Shown here: positions 8,552 to 14,998 of the stretch, piece by piece | Layout: the number at the start of each line of letters is the position of its first letter | How positions within the stretch are numbered: position 1 is the stretch's first letter | Assembly: GCA_016186525.1 (NCBI GenBank) | Contig: JACPLM010000018.1 | Coordinates: forward strand, 1 to 19,496 | Direction of reading: 5' to 3' | Source of the DNA: Candidatus Nealsoniibacteriota bacterium | GTDB lineage: Bacteria > Patescibacteriota > Minisyncoccia > Minisyncoccales > MHMH01 | Length of the DNA stretch: 19,496 bases | The notes under the pieces: generated by a model | Databases searched by the model: none | Seen by the model: only the letters and a program-made list of their open reading frames with translations | Told to the model about the DNA's origin: nothing | Made by a program: the position numbers and the translations under genes

Positions 8552-10406
8552 AAAAAATCCCGAGACAAGCATAATAATCAGGACTTTTAACGAGGAAAAG
8601 CATATCGGGAACCTTCTTAAAGCAATTAAAGAGCAGGAATATAAAAATTACGAGATTATTTTAGTTGATTCCGGCTCTACCGATAACACCCTAAAGATTG
8701 CCAGAGGTTTGGGCTGCAGGCAAGTATTAAAGATAGAAAGCCATAATTTTACCTTTGGATATTCTCTTAACATCGGCTGCCAAAAGGCCAAAGGCAAGTA
8801 TTTAGTTTTTGTTTCCGCCCATGTGGTGCCGGCAAACAACCAATGGCTGGGCAGAATTTTAGAGCCATTTCAAAATGAAAAGGTTTCCCTTGTCTACGGC
8901 AAGCAGGTTGGCAGCGAAACTTCAAAATTTTCTGAAAAAAGAGATTTTGAAAGAATTTTCGGTAATTCAGCTCTTTATCCCAATAATGCCAATGCGGCTA
9001 TCAGAAGAGATTTATGGCAAAAAAATCATTTTGACGAATATTTATTTGGCTTGGAAGATATCGAATGGGCAAAACGCATGAAAGATCTCGGATTCCTCGC
9101 ATATTATGAGCCCAAGGCCGCCATTTTGCATATCCATAATGAAAAGTGGCACCAAATTTTTAACCGTTACAGGCGGGAAGCGATAGCGGCGGCCAGAATC
9201 GGGCTTTCTTCTCCTCCTCAAGCGAGTTATGGTTTTTTGGGGTTTGCGCGGAGGTTTTCACAAGACTTATTAGCTTCTTTCCCTAACTTTTCTCCCGATC
9301 GCTTAGGAGAAATTGCGCGATTTCGCTACTACCAATGGAAGGGCACGAGGCAGGGCTGGCGGAATGATCGATACCTCGATTTTAATCGCGATAAGTATGA
9401 TATTTTTTATCCTGCTGCCAATAAGGCAGTGGTGATAAAAAATAAGCAGAGGGCGGTTTTTGAAGAAATGCCATTGCCCAAAACAAATCCCGGCGATATT
9501 TTAATACAGGTTGATTACGTGGGCATTTGCAGAACCGACTTGGAGATTTACGATGGCTCTCTGGGATATTATAAAAATGGCCAGGCCGCATACCCCATTA
9601 TCCCCGGCCACGAGTTTTCGGGCACAATTATTAAAATTGGAGCCAATAACAGATGCCGGGAACTTTTTAAAGTAGGCGATAAGGTTGTCGGAGAGTGCAT
9701 CTTATCCAGAGATGATAAAAAAAGAAAAGAAGTCGGGGTTATTAATTATAACGGCGCTTACAGCCAATTTATAGTTATGCCCGGAATTCATCTCCACAAA
9801 ATTCCCAAGACATTAGATTTAAAAACCGCCTGCCTGGCGGAGCCCTTAGCCGTAGTCCTAAGGGCTTTGAGGCGCATTAAAAGCCGTTTGAAAGCAGATG
9901 GCAATTTCGCCGTTATCGGAGCCGGCCCTATTGGCAACCTTTGTTCGCAGGTATTATCGAATGCCGGTTTTTGCGTAACGGTTTTTGATAAAAATAAAAA
10001 GAGACTGGATATTTTAAAAAATAAAACTAAGGCCGTATCGCAGAATATGGAAAATTTAGAAAAATTTGACGTCATCATTGAAGCTACGGGCTCCAAAGAA
10101 GTTTTAGAGAAAATTTTAAAGGAAAGCAAAAGCGATGCCGCAATTTTACTGTTAGGGTTTCCTTACGGCTCCATAACTTATAATTTCGAAGACATACCGG
10201 GCAAGGAAAAATTTATTGCGGGTTCGGTCGGGGGAGATAAAGAAGATTTTGATGAAGCTCTTAATTTTCTGCCAAAAATTGATACAGCCGCTTTCACCGA
10301 GAAGGTTATGCCGCTGGAAAGCTTCAGCGAGGCATGGCAGCTTCAGCGTTCCTCAAAATGTTTGAAAATCTTATTAAAAGTTAAAAAAGATAATTATGAA
10401 ATATAA
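8544..10406 (+). CDS. fusion of GT2 glycosyltransferase and zinc-type alcohol dehydrogenase (MDR)
   Basis: A 620-residue two-domain protein. Residues 1-230 are a GT2 (GT-A fold) glycosyltransferase: SIIIRTFNEEKHIGNLL, nucleotide-binding D42 in VDSGSTDN, S91-A92-H93 at the usual DxD site, and GLEDIEW, which supplies the catalytic acid region. SAH in place of DxD is known in rhamnosyltransferase-like GT2 enzymes. From about residue 288 (AANKAVVIKN) a medium-chain dehydrogenase begins: catalytic-zinc ligands C329 (GICRTD), H356 (PGHEFSG) and E433 (LAEPLAVV), and NAD(P)-binding GAGPIG at 459-464. The four-cysteine structural-zinc lobe is absent. ATG 8544 was preferred over TTG 8538. No frame break lies between the domains, so the fusion is real in this sequence. 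It likely oxidises or reduces a sugar and transfers a sugar in the same pathway (inference). Confidence 0.9.
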   Translation: MFKKNPETSIIIRTFNEEKHIGNLLKAIKEQEYKNYEIILVDSGSTDNTLKIARGLGCRQVLKIESHNFTFGYSLNIGCQKAKGKYLVFVSAHVVPANNQWLGRILEPFQNEKVSLVYGKQVGSETSKFSEKRDFERIFGNSALYPNNANAAIRRDLWQKNHFDEYLFGLEDIEWAKRMKDLGFLAYYEPKAAILHIHNEKWHQIFNRYRREAIAAARIGLSSPPQASYGFLGFARRFSQDLLASFPNFSPDRLGEIARFRYYQWKGTRQGWRNDRYLDFNRDKYDIFYPAANKAVVIKNKQRAVFEEMPLPKTNPGDILIQVDYVGICRTDLEIYDGSLGYYKNGQAAYPIIPGHEFSGTIIKIGANNRCRELFKVGDKVVGECILSRDDKKRKEVGVINYNGAYSQFIVMPGIHLHKIPKTLDLKTACLAEPLAVVLRALRRIKSRLKADGNFAVIGAGPIGNLCSQVLSNAGFCVTVFDKNKKRLDILKNKTKAVSQNMENLEKFDVIIEATGSKEVLEKILKESKSDAAILLLGFPYGSITYNFEDIPGKEKFIAGSVGGDKEDFDEALNFLPKIDTAAFTEKVMPLESFSEAWQLQRSSKCLKILLKVKKDNYEI

Positions 10407-11325
10407 AGTTTTGGTTACAGCTCCCTATTTGCAGCCGATAATTGAAGAATACCGGGCAATTTTTACTTCGCATCAAATTGAAACCATTGTTCCTCAAGTG
10501 AAAGAAAGACTTTCTGAAGCCGAGCTTTTGCAATACGTCAAAGATATTGATGGGATCATTGCCGGCAATGATGAAATCACTGAAAGGGTTTTGGCGGCAG
10601 CTCCAAAATTAAAAGTAGTTTCTAAATGGGGTACGGGCATAGACGCAATTGACAAAGAAGCGGCTAGCCGCTTAGGCATTGCGGTTAGAAACACCCCCAA
10701 CGCCTTTACCGAACCCGTGGCTGATACGGTTTTCAGTTTTATGCTTTGTTTTGCCAGAAAAACCTTGGAATTGAATGAAAAAATGAAGCAAAACATCTGG
10801 GCCAAAGAATCTTCCCGCGCCCTAAACGAATGCGCTTTGGGAGTAATCGGCATAGGCAACATTGGCAAAGCATTAATCAAGAGGGCCCAGGCATTTGGCA
10901 TGAAGGTATTAGGCAATGATATAAAAGAAATGCCATTTGACTTTATGGTTCCCTTAAATCAGCTTCTTAAAGAATCGGATTTTATCAGTTTAAACTGCGA
11001 CCTAAACCCCACTAGCCGCCATTTAATTAACAAAGAAACACTGGCTTTAATGAAGCCGACTGCTTATTTGATAAATACTTCGCGAGGTCCAGTAGTTGAT
11101 GAAAAAGCTTTAATTGAAGCGCTGGAAAACAAAAAAATTGCCGGAGCCGGCCTTGATGTTTTTGAAGAAGAACCATTGCCGCAGGACAGCCCTCTTAGAA
11201 AATTTCCCAATGTTATTCTATCTCCGCACAATGCCAACTCCGGCATGATAGCTTGGCAAAGAGTCCATGAGAATACCATTAAAAATGCCGTAGAGGAAAT
11301 TATTAAACATATTGATGAAATTTAA
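10396..11325 (+). CDS. D-isomer-specific 2-hydroxyacid dehydrogenase
   Basis: A 309-residue NAD-dependent dehydrogenase of the phosphoglycerate/lactate dehydrogenase type, interconverting a 2-hydroxyacid and a 2-ketoacid. The nucleotide-binding loop is GIGNIG at 152-157 with D175 at the end of strand 2, favouring NAD over NADP. The catalytic trio is R230 (NTSRGPVVD), E259 (DVFEEEP) and H278 (SPHNAN). WGTGIDAIDKEAA and NTPNAFTEPVADTVFSFML are typical of the substrate-domain boundary. There is no C-terminal ACT domain, so it is not a standard long SerA. Its place between a glycosyltransferase-dehydrogenase fusion and a cyclase suggests a pathway-specific acid such as a glyceric or sugar-derived acid (inference). 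It overlaps the preceding gene by 11 bases. Confidence 0.93.
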   Translation: MKYKVLVTAPYLQPIIEEYRAIFTSHQIETIVPQVKERLSEAELLQYVKDIDGIIAGNDEITERVLAAAPKLKVVSKWGTGIDAIDKEAASRLGIAVRNTPNAFTEPVADTVFSFMLCFARKTLELNEKMKQNIWAKESSRALNECALGVIGIGNIGKALIKRAQAFGMKVLGNDIKEMPFDFMVPLNQLLKESDFISLNCDLNPTSRHLINKETLALMKPTAYLINTSRGPVVDEKALIEALENKKIAGAGLDVFEEEPLPQDSPLRKFPNVILSPHNANSGMIAWQRVHENTIKNAVEEIIKHIDEI

Positions 11326-11950
11326 GATAATAGATATATCAGTTCCCATCAAAGAAGGAATGACGGTTTGGCCCAAAGGCCTTGCCCCTCTTTTTAAGAT
11401 GATTTCTAGTTTTAATAAAGGAGATCAATGGACCGAAACAGAGGTTAAGATGAATCTCCATAGTGGAACCCATCTTGATAGTCCTCTTCACAAAATTAAA
11501 GGCGGTTCCTCAATAGACAAGCTGCGGCTGGAAGAAATGATCGGGCCGGCTTTTGTAGTCCACTTGCCAAAAATCAAAGTGATTACTGCGCAAGATTTGG
11601 ATGATCTTAATTTGCCGAAGAACACAGCCCGCTTATTATTTAAAACTTTCAATTCAAATTTTTGGAAAAATAAAGAAAAGAAATTCCAAAAAAAATTCGT
11701 AGGCCTTTCTCCAGATGCCGCTTCTTGGCTGGTAAGCCATAAAATTAAGCTGGTAGGAAATGATTATTTGTCCGTAGCCCAATTTGACAAGCAGCCGGAA
11801 GTTCACAAAATTCTTCTTGAAAATAAAATAATTCTTCTTGAGGGTTTAAATTTATCAAGCGTTAAGGCCGGAGTTTACCAACTAATTTGCCTGCCAATGA
11901 AATTTATGAATACTGAAGCTGCTTCGGCCAGGGCCATTTTAATAAAATGA
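11315..11950 (+). CDS. cyclase-family metal-dependent hydrolase (kynurenine-formamidase-like fold)
   Basis: A 211-residue protein of the cyclase family (Pfam Cyclase, the KynB fold). The defining metal-binding motif is HSGTHLDSP, with H49, H53 and D55, plus H59 nearby. The family opening IIDISVPIKEGMTVWP is present at residues 5-20. Known relatives hydrolyse formylkynurenine, isatin or other small amides and lactones; kynurenine metabolism is unlikely here because no tryptophan-catabolic genes surround it. A role in opening or closing a lactone, lactam or cyclic ester on a sugar acid is possible (inference). ATG 11315 was chosen over TTG 11312; it lies within the last codons of the 2-hydroxyacid dehydrogenase. 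The stop overlaps the next gene by ATGA, so these two and the following radical SAM gene form one tight group. Confidence 0.88.
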   Translation: MKFKIIDISVPIKEGMTVWPKGLAPLFKMISSFNKGDQWTETEVKMNLHSGTHLDSPLHKIKGGSSIDKLRLEEMIGPAFVVHLPKIKVITAQDLDDLNLPKNTARLLFKTFNSNFWKNKEKKFQKKFVGLSPDAASWLVSHKIKLVGNDYLSVAQFDKQPEVHKILLENKIILLEGLNLSSVKAGVYQLICLPMKFMNTEAASARAILIK

Positions 11951-13425
11951 AAATTTTATTTATCTATCCCAACACCATGGCTTCGGCTTTGGTGCCGATT
12001 AATTTGTCCCAGCTTTCCGCCTGCTTGAAGGAAAATGGTTTTGAGGTGGAATTGTTCGACGCGACTTTCTATAAGACAGAAGAAATAAGCTTTGAGCAAA
12101 AGAGAGTGGATTTGCTGCAGATAAAACCCTTTGATTACGCAGATAAGGGCCTCCATTTTAAAGATACTGATATTTACGAAGATCTGGTTAAAAAAATTTC
12201 CGAATTTAAGCCGGATTTAGTCGGTATTACGCTTGTTGAAGATACTTGGGAGCAGGCAAAATCATTGCTGGAGAAAATAAAGCAATTTGATATTCCTGTC
12301 ATTGCCGGCGGAGTTTTCGTGACAGCTGCTCCGGAAGAGGTAATTTCTAATGAAATTATTGATATGGCTTGTCTTGGCGAGGGAGAGGAGGCTTTGGTTG
12401 AGCTTTGCCAAAAAATGTCCAAAGGGGAAGATTTCTCGACAATTAAAAACCTCTGGGTAAGGAAAAACGGCAGAATTATTAAGAATCCCCTAAGGCCCTT
12501 AACCGATATTGATAAGCTGCCTTATATTGATTACGATATCTTCGGGCAGGAAAGATTAGGGCGTCCCATGTTCGGCAAAATCTATACCATGATTCATGTT
12601 GAAATGGACAGGGGCTGCCCCAATCAATGCGCTTATTGCGCAGCTCCATCTTTAAAGAATTTTTTTCTGGAGCAGGGTTGCGGCGCATATTACAGAAGAA
12701 AAAAAATACCAAGATTAATGGCAGAAATGGAGCATTTGGTTAAAAAGTACCAGCCGGATTATATAAATTTTAATTCGGAAACTTTTTTGGCAAAACCTTT
12801 GGAAGAATTGAAGGAATTTGCTAAAGAATATAAAGAGAAAATTCATTTGCCGTTTTGGGCCCAAACCAGGCCGGAAACCATTACCGAAGAGAAGATGGCA
12901 ATTCTTAAAGAAATGGGCTGCGACAGCATGAATTTTGGCATTGAGCACGGCAATGAAGAATTTAGGGCGAAAGTGCTTAATCGTTACGGTTCCAATAAAC
13001 AGCTAATTGACGGAATAAGGTTGGTAGAAAAATACCAGATACCTTATACGGCCAACAATATTATCGGTTTTCCAGACGAAACAAGAGAGCTTATTTTTGA
13101 CACCATTGAATTGAACAGGCAGCTGAATCCCCGAACTATCAATTGCTGCATCTTTGCTCCATACAAAGGGACTGTTTTGTACAAATACTGCCTCGAAAAA
13201 GGTTACCTCGATAAAGATTCCAATGCCAGATTTTTAATAGACAGTAAATTAAAAATCGGCTCTTTGGGTCCCGATGAATTGAGAGGCTTGCAGAGAACGT
13301 TTCCTCTTTATGTTAAATTTCCGAAATCAGAGTGGGCTGAAATTGAAATAGCTGAAAAGTTTGATGAGCGGGGCAATAAAGTTTTAGAAGAATACAAAAA
13401 AATATATCGGGAAAAGTATTTTTAA
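11947..13425 (+). CDS. cobalamin-binding-domain radical SAM protein, paralogue 1
   Basis: A 492-residue protein. The cobalamin-binding-type N-terminal domain (about 1-150) starts ILFIYPN and contains GGVFVTAAPEEVI and CLGEGEEALVEL; the DxHxxG histidine motif is not seen. The radical SAM cluster motif is C224, C228 and C231 in DRGCPNQCAYC. NFNSETFLAKPLEELKEFA and FWAQTRPETIT follow as in Elp3-like cores, then NFGIEHGNEEFRAKVLNRYGS and NNIIGFPDETRELIFDTIE. The closest relative visible is the next gene, which shares these landmark segments in the same order. Known cobalamin radical SAM enzymes methylate inactive carbons or phosphinates or rearrange rings. The substrate cannot be told. It overlaps the cyclase gene by four bases and is one base from its paralogue. 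Confidence 0.9.
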   Translation: MKILFIYPNTMASALVPINLSQLSACLKENGFEVELFDATFYKTEEISFEQKRVDLLQIKPFDYADKGLHFKDTDIYEDLVKKISEFKPDLVGITLVEDTWEQAKSLLEKIKQFDIPVIAGGVFVTAAPEEVISNEIIDMACLGEGEEALVELCQKMSKGEDFSTIKNLWVRKNGRIIKNPLRPLTDIDKLPYIDYDIFGQERLGRPMFGKIYTMIHVEMDRGCPNQCAYCAAPSLKNFFLEQGCGAYYRRKKIPRLMAEMEHLVKKYQPDYINFNSETFLAKPLEELKEFAKEYKEKIHLPFWAQTRPETITEEKMAILKEMGCDSMNFGIEHGNEEFRAKVLNRYGSNKQLIDGIRLVEKYQIPYTANNIIGFPDETRELIFDTIELNRQLNPRTINCCIFAPYKGTVLYKYCLEKGYLDKDSNARFLIDSKLKIGSLGPDELRGLQRTFPLYVKFPKSEWAEIEIAEKFDERGNKVLEEYKKIYREKYF

Positions 13426-13426
13426 T

Positions 13427-14998
13427 ATGGAAAATAAAAAATTTAAAATATTATTGGTTTATCCCAATATACCGGGCATGCTTGTTTTGCCGGGAGCCAT
13501 CGGAATTTTTACGGCAATTCTTAAGAAGGCGGGTTTTGAGCTTGATTTATTTGACGCTACTTTATACGAAGAGGATGCCCCTGTTTCTCCGTTAAAAAGA
13601 GTGGAATATCTGCAAGCCCGCAAGTTTTCTTACGCAAAAGACCTTGGTTTTGAAATGAGAAAAGACCTTATCGGGAGTTTTGTGAAAAAAGTTGAATCCT
13701 TCAACCCTGATTTATTGTTGATTTCCGTACTGGAGGATGCTTTTTTGCAAGGCATTAGATTGCTGGCCGCCATTAAGGAGAAAAATATACCTCATATTGT
13801 CGGCGGCGTTTTTGTCACAGCCGCTTCGGAAAAAGCCATTTCTTACCCCCAAATTAAAATGATCGGCTGGGGAGAGGGCGAAAAAACAGTGCTGGAATTG
13901 GCTCAAAGAATGAGAAACGGCGAACATTACGAAGATATTTTGAACATACCCAACACTTGGGTTAAAAAAGAAGACGGCACGATTATTAAAAACCCCATAG
14001 CTTCTCTGGTAGATATTAATAGATTCATGCCGGATTTCAGTTTATTTGAAAAAGTTCGTTTTTATCGGCCGATGGGTGGAAAAATTTTAAAAACTATCCC
14101 ATTAGAAACAGCCCGAGGCTGTCCCTATCAGTGCACTTTTTGCGATTCGCCGATGTGGAGCAAGATTTATCGCGACAGCAAGGGAGAGATTTTTTTAAGG
14201 AGAAAAAGCATCGGCAGATTAATGGAAGAAATAAGGTATTTTGTTGCAGAATACAGTCCCGAACTGTTATATATTATTGATGATACCTTTTTAGCCAGAC
14301 CCATTGAGGAACTTAAGGAATTTGCTGAAAGCTATCAGGAATTTAAGATACCTTTTTGGATGAATACCAGGCCGGAAACCATCACACAAGAAAAAGGAGA
14401 ATTGTTAAAAAAAATGAACTGCTACAGAATGTCTATTGGCGTAGAATGCGGCAATGAAGATTTTAGGAAAAATAAGCTGAAGCGCTTTGGCTCCAACAAA
14501 GAAATTTTGCAAAGCATGGAAATTTTAAGCAAGAGCGGAATTCCATTCAGCATTAATAATATGATTGGTTTTCCCGATGAAAATAGAGAATTGATATTTG
14601 AAACTATTGAGCTCAATCGTCAATTTTCCGGCTACGATTCCCTGACCGTTAGTATTTTTACTCCTTATCACGGCAGCAAGTTAAGAGAGGAAGCTATCCA
14701 AAAAGGATATTTAGATCCCGAGATTATGACTACTCATACCACTGCTTCTTCTCTTTTGGATATGCCGCAATTAAGCAAAGAAGCCATCAATGGCTTAATG
14801 AGAACTTTTACCATGTATGTTGGTTTTCCCAAAAAATGGCGGGAACATATAGAAAAAGCAGAGAAATTCACTCCGGAGGGCAATGCGATTTTTGAGAAGT
14901 TAAAAAACATTTACCACCAGGTTTATTTTTCCGGCAATCAATTTCAAAAACACGCCTCCAGCATCAATTGGGATGAATTAGAAAAACAATTAAAATGA
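13427..14998 (+). CDS. cobalamin-binding-domain radical SAM protein, paralogue 2
   Basis: A 523-residue cobalamin-type radical SAM protein and an obvious paralogue of the gene immediately before it. Shared segments in the same order include LFDAT, GGVFVTAA, GEGE near the end of the first domain, the ARGCPYQCTFC cluster motif (C232, C236 and C239), ARPIEELKEFAE, TRPETIT, RFGSNKEIL, NNMIGFPDENRELIFETIELNRQF and the C-terminal MRTFTMYVGFPK. It differs by a longer C-terminal tail of roughly 25 residues (after about 495) that is polar and lacks an obvious motif, and by small insertions in the first domain. It starts one base after the paralogue's stop and overlaps the next gene by ATGA. A two-step or heterodimeric radical SAM reaction is possible (inference). 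Confidence 0.9.
   Translation: MENKKFKILLVYPNIPGMLVLPGAIGIFTAILKKAGFELDLFDATLYEEDAPVSPLKRVEYLQARKFSYAKDLGFEMRKDLIGSFVKKVESFNPDLLLISVLEDAFLQGIRLLAAIKEKNIPHIVGGVFVTAASEKAISYPQIKMIGWGEGEKTVLELAQRMRNGEHYEDILNIPNTWVKKEDGTIIKNPIASLVDINRFMPDFSLFEKVRFYRPMGGKILKTIPLETARGCPYQCTFCDSPMWSKIYRDSKGEIFLRRKSIGRLMEEIRYFVAEYSPELLYIIDDTFLARPIEELKEFAESYQEFKIPFWMNTRPETITQEKGELLKKMNCYRMSIGVECGNEDFRKNKLKRFGSNKEILQSMEILSKSGIPFSINNMIGFPDENRELIFETIELNRQFSGYDSLTVSIFTPYHGSKLREEAIQKGYLDPEIMTTHTTASSLLDMPQLSKEAINGLMRTFTMYVGFPKKWREHIEKAEKFTPEGNAIFEKLKNIYHQVYFSGNQFQKHASSINWDELEKQLK

Noticed and set aside
8875..9081. Plus-strand alternative frame of 68 codons within the GT2 domain.
   Set aside because: It is nested in the fusion gene, has no motif and no sign of its own ribosome-binding site.
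9826..9840. CCGCC-TGCCT-GGCGG hairpin considered as a regulatory or terminator structure.
   Set aside because: It encodes the conserved segment just before the zinc-ligand glutamate of the dehydrogenase domain and has no T-run, so protein coding explains it.
11315..11950. Cyclase-family gene considered as kynurenine formamidase (kynB).
   Set aside because: The metal motif only defines the fold; no tryptophan-degradation gene is nearby and the context is glycan synthesis, so a specific symbol is not justified.
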